Source: Idiomarina sp. PL1-037
GTDB taxonomy: Bacteria > Pseudomonadota > Gammaproteobacteria > Enterobacterales > Alteromonadaceae
NCBI RefSeq assembly: GCF_034422975.1
Contig: NZ_CP139873.1
Coordinates: 682,001-746,000, forward strand
Direction: 5' to 3'
DNA: 64,000 nt
A model generated the notes under the pieces. The model made no database searches, was not told the origin of the DNA, and worked only from the letters and a program-made list of their open reading frames with translations. Below are positions 46,132 to 55,460 of the stretch, in pieces. How positions within the stretch are numbered: position 1 is the stretch's first letter; every line of letters begins with the position of its first letter. Both the position numbers and the translations under genes were made by a program.

Positions 46132-48711
46132 ATGAAAAAGACAGTCGCCGCAGTGCTAATAGCTTTAGCGCCGGTATTTGCCTTAGCACAAAGCCTGGGC
46201 GACAAAATTGAGTTGTCTGTAAACAACCAGATTATTGAAGCAACTTTGGCTGAGCGCTTGTCGTCTGGAAACAGTTACCGGCTCACTTATGAAGACCGCT
46301 ATGGTGACACTCAGCATTTAGGTTTTTTGCATAAGCGCGGCGATAACCAACTTATTTATATTACGCACCCCGATGTTGGTGAAGTAAAAATTCGTCGCGT
46401 AGGCGGCGAAACCTATATTAATCAGAGAAACCGTACGCCTTCGCAGCCGTTAAAACCCAATAGTCGCATAGAACCACTAAAGGTCGAAAAGCAGTTTCAG
46501 CTAGCTCCGGCTCCACGTAAAGCGGCACTGACAAAAGCCAACGACGCTCAAATAACTTCTCTGGTGACTCAATTCGACAACAGCATTGACGTGCTTTTTC
46601 TTTACGATGAGCGTTTGCTGGGCTATGCCGATGACGAAGGTTACGATTTAGCCTTGAGCATTGAAGCAGCGGTGAGCACAAGCAACGCTATTTTTGAGCG
46701 CTCACAATTACCCGTCGAAATGTCTGTTGCCGGTGTTGGCTTTTTCAATCCTGACTCTACCAACAGCTTCCCCACAGAAAACCCTAATGCGATTGTTGAT
46801 GAACTGGTAAATGATCAGCGGGTTCGTCGGTTGATGGATCGCTATCAGGCCGATGTGGTTCACTTTATTGGTGCCGATAACCCCAGTGTTTGCGGTTTGG
46901 CTTTTGTTGCCGCTGACTTTAATGTCAGCGATAACTTGGTGAACTTTGTGAGTGGCATTTCCGGGGCAGGTTATACGGCGTTGTCCTGCACTGGTTCGGG
47001 AACGGTTGCTCATGAGGTTGGGCACAATTTCGGACTCAATCATGACCGTTATACATTGGCGAACAATGCAAGCGGCGGCGGTGGTGAGCAGAAGGATTAC
47101 CATATTCCTTACGGTTTTATTGAAGGTAGCGGACGCTTTTATACGACAATGTCGTACGGTGGCGTCTGCCGGAGCGAATTTGGTAGTCGTGCGGACTGTA
47201 ATGAGGAACCCGCCTACTCCAGTCCTGATCTGGTCGACAGTAATTTTGGACTGCCCATGGGGAAAGCCGAGTCTGAAATAGATGCGGCAGATGCCAGCAC
47301 GGCGGCGCAACGCAGTAGCGTGGTGTGGGCTAATAACGCGTCACGCACTAATGTGAATGCTATGGCAGCCAGCCGCACCGGAAATTCGGAGTTAACCATA
47401 AGCTGGCCGGCGGTTGCCAACGCCGACCGTTATGCGTTAGCCGGTGGACGTTGTGAAGAGTATGTTTCTGCCAGCCGTGAAGCGCTTTTGAATTTGCAAA
47501 GTTTTAGTGTGAACTCGGTTGCGTTAGGCGGAATACCTAACGGATCAACCGATATCTGCATTATCGCGATAGAGGAATTAACCAATGGAGCTTCACGCTG
47601 GCGTTTTGTGAGTAATAGTAGTTTTAACGGTAACTTCTCAAGTACCGGGACAAATTATTTGCTACTGGATAGCAATGTGATAGGTCTGGTGGAGGCCGGA
47701 GATAAGGCCAGTTTTACCATTGAGCTATCGGATGCCGATACCAGTAATCAGTCATTACAGATGGCAATTCCGACAACCGCCAGTGGCACTTCGGTGAGTC
47801 AGGAAGTCGGCATAGCAACTGCCGAACAATGGTTTGACTGGGTTGTGAGTGGCAGCGGCAGCACTCGTATGATGACGGTAACGTTAAAGACCGATATTGA
47901 AGAGATTGCGGCAAGCCTGGATAAAGACAATATTTATAATCCTTTCCACTGGCACTTAAAAGTGGTGAATACCGATTTTAACGATTTCAATATTTCCAGT
48001 GGACTGTGGAATGACCCTTCCGATATGGTTGGCTCACGCCCGCAGGCTTTTTTAAGTTCGGGTGATACGGTTGGCGAACTGGAGGAGCTTGATACTCAAC
48101 TGAGCCTGTTTAATGTCAGTAATGATGTGGCTGTGTCAGTGGTTAATTTAGACGATGACCTGATTAATGGCTTTAGCTTTAACGAGGTGAGCGGTGCTGT
48201 TGATGGTGAGCGACGCTTTGCTATAGAAGGGACGGCAGGGATTGTTGATTCGGAGCAGACCGCGATACTGAGAGTAGATTTCAGCGACGGCAGTGACAGC
48301 CTGAGGGTTGCGTTAGCGGTTGAACCCAGAGCTATTGCTCCGACCATAGTTGGTTTTACTGCAACGGGCACAACGGAAGGGCAAACGGTTCGCCTTTCGG
48401 CAACAGTGACTGATGCCGATTTGAATCTTGATCCGGGTAGTCTGCGGTTGTTTAGGGTCATGGATAGTGGTGAAGAGGAAGTGACCGGATTTGGCTTCAA
48501 CGATGGTGCATTCAGTGCCTCATTAGGGCAACTTTTGGCGGGAACGTATCAGTATCGGTTAAGTGTAAGTGATACCGAGGGCAATACGCAGTCGGCGACG
48601 GCTCGCTTTACTGTTACCGCAGCTGACTCTGGCAGCAGCGGCGGCCATGCAGGCTGGCTTGTGGTGCTTGGCTTAGTCGCTCTTGGCTTGCGCCGCCGCA
48701 CCGCTCATTGA
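46132..48711 (+). CDS. Reprolysin-like zinc metalloprotease with GlyGly-CTERM
   Basis: 859 residues from the ATG at 46132 (AGGTG six bases upstream). After a signal peptide and propeptide-like region there is a metzincin catalytic domain. The zinc site is HEVGHNFGLNHD (H294, E295, H298, H304) and the Met-turn is at TTMSYGG (M340). The middle holds Cys and beta-rich adhesion-like segments, with an Ig-like domain near the end. The C-terminus, SSGGHAGWLVVLGLVALGLR plus a basic tail, fits a GlyGly-CTERM sorting signal of the kind handled by rhombosortase. It is likely secreted or surface-displayed. Its end overlaps rfaH by 7 bases, convergently. Confidence 0.9.
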   Translation: MKKTVAAVLIALAPVFALAQSLGDKIELSVNNQIIEATLAERLSSGNSYRLTYEDRYGDTQHLGFLHKRGDNQLIYITHPDVGEVKIRRVGGETYINQRNRTPSQPLKPNSRIEPLKVEKQFQLAPAPRKAALTKANDAQITSLVTQFDNSIDVLFLYDERLLGYADDEGYDLALSIEAAVSTSNAIFERSQLPVEMSVAGVGFFNPDSTNSFPTENPNAIVDELVNDQRVRRLMDRYQADVVHFIGADNPSVCGLAFVAADFNVSDNLVNFVSGISGAGYTALSCTGSGTVAHEVGHNFGLNHDRYTLANNASGGGGEQKDYHIPYGFIEGSGRFYTTMSYGGVCRSEFGSRADCNEEPAYSSPDLVDSNFGLPMGKAESEIDAADASTAAQRSSVVWANNASRTNVNAMAASRTGNSELTISWPAVANADRYALAGGRCEEYVSASREALLNLQSFSVNSVALGGIPNGSTDICIIAIEELTNGASRWRFVSNSSFNGNFSSTGTNYLLLDSNVIGLVEAGDKASFTIELSDADTSNQSLQMAIPTTASGTSVSQEVGIATAEQWFDWVVSGSGSTRMMTVTLKTDIEEIAASLDKDNIYNPFHWHLKVVNTDFNDFNISSGLWNDPSDMVGSRPQAFLSSGDTVGELEELDTQLSLFNVSNDVAVSVVNLDDDLINGFSFNEVSGAVDGERRFAIEGTAGIVDSEQTAILRVDFSDGSDSLRVALAVEPRAIAPTIVGFTATGTTEGQTVRLSATVTDADLNLDPGSLRLFRVMDSGEEEVTGFGFNDGAFSASLGQLLAGTYQYRLSVSDTEGNTQSATARFTVTAADSGSSGGHAGWLVVLGLVALGLRRRTAH

Positions 48712-49202
48712 AACTGCAGTTCTTTGTAGCTGAAATTGGCTTTGACTTCTTTTTGCATCCATTCGAGCATAACAAAGCAGCGTGATTCACCGTCCAGTTT
48801 GACAATCTTAGCAAGGAAACCACGGAAAGGGCCTTGCTGAATTTCGACCGTGTCGCCTATCTGAGGCGCCTGTTCATCGGTCAGTTGGTCAATCCCTCTC
48901 ATTTGGTCAACCCAGCTTTGTGGAACCTTCGGAATGTTGTCGCCAAAACGCAACACACCAGCGACACCATAGGTGCTGCGCAATTTGTAGAACTGCTCAA
49001 TAATGTCATCGGGTTTCACGAACACATAGCCCGGAAACATACGCTCAACCACAGAGGTACGCACACCCCGACGAACCTTTTTCACGGTTAACTCGGGCGC
49101 GAAAACACCGAACCCCTGATTCTCCAGATTCAGTATCGCGCGTTCTTCCTGCTTAGGCTTGGTTCGTACTATGTACCAAACGTCAGATTCGAGTTCATTC
49201 AT
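48705..49202 (-). CDS. rfaH: Transcription antitermination protein RfaH
   Basis: 165 residues, a specialised NusG paralogue. The NGN domain (WYIVRTKPKQEERAILNLEN ... MFPGYVFVKPD) and a C-terminal KOW-type domain (IGDTVEIQQGPFRGFLAKIV) are intact. RfaH binds paused polymerase at ops sites and helps express long operons such as LPS, capsule or adhesin clusters. Length and motifs fit RfaH better than NusG. No ops site was recognised upstream of the adhesin genes in this window. Confidence 0.9.
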   Translation of the reverse strand: MNELESDVWYIVRTKPKQEERAILNLENQGFGVFAPELTVKKVRRGVRTSVVERMFPGYVFVKPDDIIEQFYKLRSTYGVAGVLRFGDNIPKVPQSWVDQMRGIDQLTDEQAPQIGDTVEIQQGPFRGFLAKIVKLDGESRCFVMLEWMQKEVKANFSYKELQFQ

Positions 49203-49352
49203 AACAGGTCCTTTTGTGCGTCGGCGGGCGATCTTTCCACATTAGTTTAAGTTACGCAAATTAGGCTGGTAAGCCAGCATAAAATCGTTGCAAAAAAGCA
49301 GTATGACAAGGTAAGCTGATTAGGCATTTAAACGCAATAAAGGCATAAATCT

Positions 49353-49490
49353 ATGCAAGCCAACCGCCTCAGACGTGAAAACAATTCCCGCCGTCGCGCC
49401 GTTATCCGTAAGCGCAAGCAGCGCATTATTGAGCGCCGCGAAAAATGGTTCCGCATAGTGAATCGCGAAGGCACCCCGAAAATTGAGTAG
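49353..49490 (+). CDS. Small very basic ORF
   Basis: A 45-codon ORF reading MQANRLRRENNSRRRAVIRK, then RKQRIIERREKWFRIVNREG and TPKIE. About one third of residues are Arg or Lys, suggesting nucleic-acid or ribosome binding. AAAGG precedes the ATG by about nine bases. It lies between rfaH (divergent) and purL (same strand). I do not recognise a family, so it may be a real small protein or a chance ORF. The 49203-49352 spacer before it holds a GCTGG/CCAGC hairpin (49265-49278) and likely divergent promoters. Confidence 0.45.
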   Translation: MQANRLRRENNSRRRAVIRKRKQRIIERREKWFRIVNREGTPKIE

Positions 49491-49500
49491 CCAAACGTGT

Positions 49501-49550
49501 ATGTCAGGTTCGATATTGTACCTGACATGAATGTCAGGCTACTGTATAAT
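49501..49550 (+). promoter_or_regulatory. purL promoter with overlapping inverted repeat
   Basis: CTGACA (49522-49527) and TATAAT (49545-49550) are 17 bases apart, about 39 bases upstream of the purL start. The -35 lies within the right arm of a 9-bp inverted repeat, ATGTCAGGT (49501-49509) and ACCTGACAT (49520-49528). A third ATGTCAGG copy follows at 49531. The repeat could be an operator or the terminator stem of the small ORF. Confidence 0.6.
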
Positions 49551-49588
49551 CTGCCAGCAAAAATCGCCCAGCTTTGGAGACCTTGCTT

Positions 49589-52500
49589 GTGGAAATCTAC
49601 CGCGGTGCACCTGCCTTATCAGCCTTCAAAACAACGAAGCAACTTGAACAACTGAAACAGGCAGGAATTCCTGTCAAAGAGCTTTATGCTGAGTATCAGC
49701 ACTTTGTTGATTTGCACAATGAACTTAGCGACGAACATCGTTCCGTACTGGTGCAACTACTGAAGTATGGCCCCGAAATGCCGGCACATGAGCCGCAAGG
49801 TGCTTTGGTACTAGTTACTCCCCGCATTGGTACTATTTCTCCCTGGGCTTCAAAGGCCACCGATATTGCACACAACTGTGGTTTGAAAAGCATCCACCGC
49901 GTTGAGCGTGGTGTGGCTTTCTATCTGCAGGGGGACTTATCGGCTGAAGAGCTTAAGCAAGCGGCGTTACTGTTGCATGATCGTATGACCGAAAGTGTGT
50001 TGTACGATATGAGCGACGCGCAGCAGTTATTTCGCTCACAGGAACCGCAGCCATTGTCTTCTGTAGACATTTTGGCAGGCGGCCGTGAAGCCTTGGCACA
50101 GGCGAATATCAGTTTAGGCCTGGCGCTGGCCGATGACGAAATTGATTATCTGGTAGAAAATTTCCGTAAACTGGACCGCAACCCTAACGACATTGAGCTT
50201 TATATGTTTGCCCAGGCAAACTCTGAGCACTGTCGTCATAAGATTTTTAACGCCGACTGGACCATAGACGGCGCGGAACAGCCCAAGTCGCTGTTCAAAA
50301 TGATTAAAAACACCTTTGAAACCACACCGGACTACGTGTTGTCGGCTTACAAAGACAACGCCGCTGTTATGGAAGGCCATGAAGCCGGGCGCTTCTACCC
50401 TCAACCGGACAGTATGAGCTATGGCTATAGCCACGAGTCGGTGCATATCTTAATGAAGGTGGAAACTCATAACCACCCAACCGCTATTTCACCTTACCCG
50501 GGGGCAGCAACGGGCTCGGGCGGTGAAATTCGCGATGAGGGCGCTACGGGTGTCGGTTCTAAACCCAAAGCGGGTTTGGTTGGTTTCAGCGTTTCTAACC
50601 TGAATATTCCTGGCTTTAAGCAGCCGTGGGAAGAGAACTACGGCAAGCCAGCGCGTATTGTTTCGGCGCTGGAGATTATGCTGGAAGGTCCGTTAGGCGG
50701 CGCGGCGTTTAACAATGAGTTTGGTCGTCCGGCGCTGACCGGTTACTTCCGCACCTACGAGCAAACAGTAGACAGCCACAACGGGCGCGAAACCCGTGGC
50801 TATCATAAGCCCATTATGATTGCCGGTGGTTTGGGTAATATTCGTGAAGCTCATGTACAAAAAGGTGACATTCCGGTTGGCGCTAAGTTAGTTGTGTTAG
50901 GCGGCCCGGCTATGAACATTGGTTTAGGTGGCGGCGCGGCATCTTCTATGGCGTCGGGTGAGTCGACTGAAGATTTAGATTTTGCTTCAGTACAACGCGA
51001 AAACCCGGAAATGGAACGCCGTTGTCAGGAAGTGATTGACCGCTGCTGGCAGTTGGGTGCTGAGAATCCCATTGCTTTTATACACGACGTAGGTGCTGGT
51101 GGCTTGTCGAATGCGATGCCGGAGCTGGTCAGTGACGGTGGTCGTGGTGGTCGCTTTGAACTGCGCGAAATACCGAACGATGAGCCTGGCATGACCCCTC
51201 TGGAAATTTGGTGCAATGAGTCGCAAGAACGTTACGTTATTGCGATTGCTCCAGAGAACATGGCGCGCTTTGAGTCTTTGTGTGAGCGCGAGCGTGCAGA
51301 ATACGCGGTGATTGGTGAAGCGACTGAAGAGCTGACTATTTTACTGAACGATGCGAAGTTCTCGAATCAGCCCATTGATTTGTCGCTGGATGTGTTACTA
51401 GGCAAACCGCCGAAGATGCATCGCGATGTTGCCCGCTTGCAGGCCGAAGGTGCGCCATTACACTTGGAAGCGGCTGACTTGAATGACGCCGCTGATCGCT
51501 TATTGCGCTTACCGGCAATTGCTGAGAAAACCTTCTTAATCACCATTGGTGACCGCAGTGTTACCGGTCTGGTTGCTCGTGATCAGATGGTGGGTCCGTG
51601 GCAGATACCAGTTGCTGACGTTGCGGTAACCGCAGCCAGTTATGACAGCTACCATGGTGAAGCTATGGCCATGGGCGAGCGTACGCCGCTGGCGCTACTG
51701 AATTTTGGCGCTTCTGCACGTATGGCGGTGGCGGAGTCTCTGACCAATATTGCCGCTGCGGACATTGGCGATTTAAAACGCATTAAATTATCCGCTAACT
51801 GGATGTGTGCGGCTGGTCACCCGGGTGAAGACGCGGGTTTGTACGAGGCTGTTAAAGCTGTCGGTGAAGAGTTATGTCCGGAACTGGGTATTACCATTCC
51901 GGTGGGTAAAGATTCCATGTCGATGAAAACTCAGTGGCAGCAAGACGGCGAAGATAAAGCTGTGACTGCGCCAATGAGTCTGGTGATTACCGCGTTTGGC
52001 CGGGTGAATGACATTCGTGCGACTTTGACGCCGCAGTTGCGCACCGACAAAGGCCAGTCGCACCTGGTATTAATTGATTTAGGTAAAGGTCAGAACCGGC
52101 TAGGCGGCTCTGCACTGGCGCAAGTGTATCAGCAGTTGGGACAACATACGCCAGACTTAGACGACACTGAAGCCTTTAAAGCCTTCTTTAACACCACACA
52201 GCAGTTGGTCACCGAAGGACGTTTACTGGCCTACCATGACCGTTCTGACGGCGGGTTATTTACGACCGTAGCGGAAATGGCGTTTGCCGGAAACTGCGGC
52301 GCGAAAGTAGCGCTGGACGAATTAGGCGAAGACAACTTAGCTACTTTGTTCAACGAAGAGCTGGGTGCCGTGATTCAGGTGAGTGATGAGCAGTACCAGC
52401 AAGTGATGGACGCTTATAAAGCGGCTGGTTTGGGCGACTGTGTTAAACGCATTGGTGAACCAACGCATGAAGACGCCATTGTCTTTACCCGTGACGAACA

Positions 52501-53476
52501 GAATGTATTAGCACAGAGCCGCACACATTGGCGCACTGTGTGGGGAGAAACCACGCATCATATGCAGCGTCTGCGTGACAACCCGGTGTGTGCTGACGAA
52601 GAATTTCGTCTTAAGCAGCGCGCAGACAACCCGGGCTTACAGGCCGACTTAACCTTTGATCCTGCGGAAGACATTGCGGCGCCTTATATTGCCAAAGGTG
52701 TGGCGCCTAAAGTGGCAATTCTGCGAGAGCAAGGCGTGAATTCACACTACGAAATGGCAGCTGCGTTTGACCGTGCCGGTTTTGAAGCGGTGGATGTTCA
52801 CATGAGTGACATTTTAGCGGGTCGTGTGTCGTTAGAAGACATGCAGGCACTGGCGGCTTGTGGTGGCTTCTCTTACGGTGACGTTCTAGGCGCCGGTGAG
52901 GGTTGGGCTAAGTCGATTTTATTCAACGACCGTGCGCGCGAGCAGTTCGAAGCTTTCTTTAAGCGTAACGACACGCTGGCGCTGGGTGTGTGTAACGGTT
53001 GTCAGATGCTGTCGACACTGAAGCAGTTAATTCCGGGAACCGAGCATTGGCCACGTTTTGTAACCAACCGCAGTGAGCGCTTTGAAGCGCGCTTTAGCCT
53101 GGTTGAAGTTCAGGAATCTCAGTCGATTTTCTTAGGTGACATGGCGGGTTCGCGTATGCCAATTGCGGTGTCTCATGGTGAAGGCCGTGCGGAGTTTGCT
53201 AACCCTCAGCAGCAGTCCCAGCTGGAACAAAGTGGCCAGGTTGCACTGCGATACATTGATAACTGGGGCGAAGTAGCTGAGCAGTATCCGGCTAACCCGA
53301 ACGGTTCACCCAAAGGTATTACTGCGGTAACCAGCGACGATGGTCGTGTGACGGCAATGATGCCGCACCCTGAGCGTGTGTTCCGTACCGTAGCCAACAG
53401 CTGGCACCCGGATGAGTGGGGCGAAGACAGTCCATGGATGCGCATGTTCCGCAACGCCCGTAAGCACCTCGGCTAG
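49589..53476 (+). CDS. purL: Phosphoribosylformylglycinamidine synthase
   Basis: 1,295 residues from the GTG at 49589 (MEIYRGAPALSAF), with GGAGA eight bases upstream; this equals the E. coli length. It converts FGAR, glutamine and ATP to FGAM in purine synthesis. The N-terminal PurS-like domain, linker, two ATP-binding halves (KVETHNHPTAISPYPGAATG motif and the AIR-synthase-like repeat) and C-terminal glutamine amidotransferase domain (GVCNGCQML, nucleophile C1135; HGEGRAEF) are all intact. In-frame upstream TTG at 49574 is possible but less likely. Confidence 0.98.
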   Translation: MEIYRGAPALSAFKTTKQLEQLKQAGIPVKELYAEYQHFVDLHNELSDEHRSVLVQLLKYGPEMPAHEPQGALVLVTPRIGTISPWASKATDIAHNCGLKSIHRVERGVAFYLQGDLSAEELKQAALLLHDRMTESVLYDMSDAQQLFRSQEPQPLSSVDILAGGREALAQANISLGLALADDEIDYLVENFRKLDRNPNDIELYMFAQANSEHCRHKIFNADWTIDGAEQPKSLFKMIKNTFETTPDYVLSAYKDNAAVMEGHEAGRFYPQPDSMSYGYSHESVHILMKVETHNHPTAISPYPGAATGSGGEIRDEGATGVGSKPKAGLVGFSVSNLNIPGFKQPWEENYGKPARIVSALEIMLEGPLGGAAFNNEFGRPALTGYFRTYEQTVDSHNGRETRGYHKPIMIAGGLGNIREAHVQKGDIPVGAKLVVLGGPAMNIGLGGGAASSMASGESTEDLDFASVQRENPEMERRCQEVIDRCWQLGAENPIAFIHDVGAGGLSNAMPELVSDGGRGGRFELREIPNDEPGMTPLEIWCNESQERYVIAIAPENMARFESLCERERAEYAVIGEATEELTILLNDAKFSNQPIDLSLDVLLGKPPKMHRDVARLQAEGAPLHLEAADLNDAADRLLRLPAIAEKTFLITIGDRSVTGLVARDQMVGPWQIPVADVAVTAASYDSYHGEAMAMGERTPLALLNFGASARMAVAESLTNIAAADIGDLKRIKLSANWMCAAGHPGEDAGLYEAVKAVGEELCPELGITIPVGKDSMSMKTQWQQDGEDKAVTAPMSLVITAFGRVNDIRATLTPQLRTDKGQSHLVLIDLGKGQNRLGGSALAQVYQQLGQHTPDLDDTEAFKAFFNTTQQLVTEGRLLAYHDRSDGGLFTTVAEMAFAGNCGAKVALDELGEDNLATLFNEELGAVIQVSDEQYQQVMDAYKAAGLGDCVKRIGEPTHEDAIVFTRDEQNVLAQSRTHWRTVWGETTHHMQRLRDNPVCADEEFRLKQRADNPGLQADLTFDPAEDIAAPYIAKGVAPKVAILREQGVNSHYEMAAAFDRAGFEAVDVHMSDILAGRVSLEDMQALAACGGFSYGDVLGAGEGWAKSILFNDRAREQFEAFFKRNDTLALGVCNGCQMLSTLKQLIPGTEHWPRFVTNRSERFEARFSLVEVQESQSIFLGDMAGSRMPIAVSHGEGRAEFANPQQQSQLEQSGQVALRYIDNWGEVAEQYPANPNGSPKGITAVTSDDGRVTAMMPHPERVFRTVANSWHPDEWGEDSPWMRMFRNARKHLG

Positions 53477-53501
53477 CGAGCCTGGCGCAAACCACAATTC
53501 G

Positions 53502-53614
53502 GCTAACCCGTGGGCTTTCTGCTTACGGAGACGCTACAAGTTCATCCCTGAACGCTTGTCGAAGGCCATCCATGGCCTTCGACACTCCTACAGCAGAAAG
53601 CCCACGGGTTTAGC
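53502..53614 (+). repeat. Intergenic cruciform element, copy 1
   Basis: An outer stem of about 22 bp (left arm 53502-53523, right arm 53592-53614, one bulged T) encloses two hairpins. One is GTTCA-TCCC-TGAAC (53540-53553). The other is a perfect GTCGAAGGCCAT / ATGGCCTTCGAC stem around CC (53558-53583). The 10-base GAGCCTGGCG occurs on both sides, at 53478 and 53629. The same architecture recurs after murI. The remaining spacer to 53870 shows no clear gene. Confidence 0.75.
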
Positions 53615-53869
53615 GCCTCTTGCAGTTTGAGCCTGGCGTTTACGTCAGGTACTGGCTGTTATTTTTATGCCTAACGCTTTAGTGACAGCTAATACACTTT
53701 AGCAAATAAGATGGATAAATTAGCAGAGCGGCGGAAGCAGGTATGTAAGCTGAGGAGTTGAAGTACTGTAGGTGTTTAGTGTTTATGCTGACTGACGGTG
53801 GCGTCAGGGTCACAGCTCTCACCTGATATGAAAATCAGGCAAGGAATAGCGCCAGCCCATAATTATTGC

Positions 53870-53919
53870 TATAATAGTAACAGTTACCACTTAAAAACCG
53901 CTTAAATTGTTACTATTAT
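53870..53919 (+). promoter_or_regulatory. Promoter and operator of the second hipBA module
   Basis: An extended -10, TGCTATAAT (TATAAT at 53870-53875), overlaps the left arm of an 11-bp perfect inverted repeat: ATAATAGTAAC (53871-53881) and GTTACTATTAT (53909-53919). A smaller palindrome GTAACAGTTAC lies at 53877-53887. The right arm reaches into the antitoxin ATG. This suits autorepression, inferred from position. It shares no sequence with the operators of module 1. Confidence 0.65.
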
Positions 53920-54193
53920 GACGCTTAATCTAAATACGGCATACGATACTCAGCTTGATCTTAAAGAGCATATTAAGCAACTGCGAAAAGCGCAAAAGCT
54001 GTCGGTTGAAGCTTTGTCTGAAAAATCAGGTGTGCCCTATGGGACCGTTCGTAAGTTTGAGCGCACAGGAAACATCTCTTTGCGTCAGTTTTTAATGCTG
54101 GTCGAAGCTCTGGGTGAACTCAACCAACTCAGGGAATTTCTGGAGCGGGAAAAAGTCCCTAAAACCATAGATGAGGTTTTGAAAAATGCTTAA
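53918..54193 (+). CDS. HipB-like antitoxin, XRE family (module 2)
   Basis: 91 residues with an XRE helix-turn-helix (LKEHIKQLRKAQKLSVEALS, then GVPYGTVRKFERTGNISLRQ) and a charged C-terminal tail (LREFLEREKVPKTIDEVLKN). The ATG overlaps its own predicted operator, and the gene overlaps the hipA-like gene by 8 bases. There is little similarity to the first antitoxin outside the general fold. Confidence 0.83.
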   Translation: MTLNLNTAYDTQLDLKEHIKQLRKAQKLSVEALSEKSGVPYGTVRKFERTGNISLRQFLMLVEALGELNQLREFLEREKVPKTIDEVLKNA

Positions 54194-55433
54194 TACGCCT
54201 CTTCAGGTAATACGAACGTTGTCGGATGGTAAACGGGTGGGTGTTGGCACTCTGGCTGAAAATAAATCGGGTGTTTATTTTCAATATCACAAAGACTATT
54301 TAGAGCAACACAAAACATCCTTGTCACCATTCAACCTAAAAGCGACAACTGAGCTTCAAAAAGCCCCACGACAACCTCATTATGGTTTACACGGTGTTTT
54401 TGCGGATAGCCTGCCTGATGGTTGGGGGCTTTATCTCATGGACAGAGTGTTTCGAAAAAATGGCTATAACCCACAGAAAATGTCGGCAATGGAGCGTCTG
54501 GCTGTTATTAGTTCGGACTGTTTGGGGGCGCTTTCCTATGAGCCGAAAACTCGCTTAAGGGAAGGTAGCAGTGACGATATTGCTTTACGAAGGCTGGGTC
54601 AGGAAGCGATAAAAGAGTTTGAGGGTAATGAAACGGATCTTATCGAGCATCTACAGGCGGCCGGAGGCTCTGGTGGTGCTCGCCCGAAATTAAATGCGAC
54701 CTTACTGGGCAATGGCCAGTATTCAACTGAGCCGAACGCAAAAGGGAAAAAGCTGATTGTGAAACTGACGTCGGAACGTTTTTTACTAAAGCATGAAGAA
54801 AGCCTGGTTGAGTACTTGTACTTAACTATGGCCAAAAACGTTGGAATTCAGGTGCCTGAGTTTGAGCTTATCGATGCGGGCAATGGTCAGTTTTGGTTGC
54901 AGCAGGCGCGTTTTGATTGCTCTGAAAAGGGTCGCTATCACATGCTGTCAGCCGCGGGTTTACTTGATGCTTCCTTCCGCGAGCCCTCACTGGATTACGT
55001 GGATTTAATTAAGGCAACGCGGCTTTTGTGTGGTGTTGATGAAGCGCAAAAAATGGTTAAGCGGGCATTATTTAATTATGTGACTGTGAATCAGGATGAT
55101 CACTCGAAGAATTTTAATTTCCTGGCCAATGATAAGGACGAGTGGCGGTTATCGCCGTGTTACGACATTGTTTATAGCCCGTCTTCTTATGGTGAGCATA
55201 TGACCGCATTCAACGGTAACGGAGCTTGTCCGGATAAAACTGCGCTAGAGCATATGGCCGGACAGGCTGGCTTTGCAAATAGCGCGCCGCTTTATCATAT
55301 ACTGGATGAAATTTACCAACAAACCCGAAGTTTCATAGCTGAAGCTAAGGGGCTGGGGCTTTCTTCAGGGATCATCAAAACCATCGAAAATGATATTACT
55401 GTGCGGGCGCGTAATGTACATCTAAATGTGTAG
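54186..55433 (+). CDS. HipA-family Ser/Thr kinase toxin (module 2)
   Basis: 415 residues. It has a HipA N-terminal subdomain (about 15-110: VGTLAENKSGVYFQYHKDYL ... FADSLPDGWGLYLMDR), a nucleotide loop AAGGSGGARPKL, the catalytic loop NQDDHSKN (302-309, catalytic D304) and the metal segment SPCYDIVYS. Motifs look intact. The phosphorylation target is unknown. The module sits in the purL spacer next to the cruciform repeat and has many features of a mobile accessory module, but no integrase or att site was seen. Confidence 0.88.
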   Translation: MLNTPLQVIRTLSDGKRVGVGTLAENKSGVYFQYHKDYLEQHKTSLSPFNLKATTELQKAPRQPHYGLHGVFADSLPDGWGLYLMDRVFRKNGYNPQKMSAMERLAVISSDCLGALSYEPKTRLREGSSDDIALRRLGQEAIKEFEGNETDLIEHLQAAGGSGGARPKLNATLLGNGQYSTEPNAKGKKLIVKLTSERFLLKHEESLVEYLYLTMAKNVGIQVPEFELIDAGNGQFWLQQARFDCSEKGRYHMLSAAGLLDASFREPSLDYVDLIKATRLLCGVDEAQKMVKRALFNYVTVNQDDHSKNFNFLANDKDEWRLSPCYDIVYSPSSYGEHMTAFNGNGACPDKTALEHMAGQAGFANSAPLYHILDEIYQQTRSFIAEAKGLGLSSGIIKTIENDITVRARNVHLNV

Positions 55434-55460
55434 ACTGACGTTCACGCCAGAAATGATATC

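Noticed and set aside
53478..53638. Direct GAGCCTGGCG repeats as an insertion target-site duplication
   Set aside because: They do not abut the cruciform arms: there are 14 bases between the left copy and the left arm, so a clean insertion footprint cannot be claimed.
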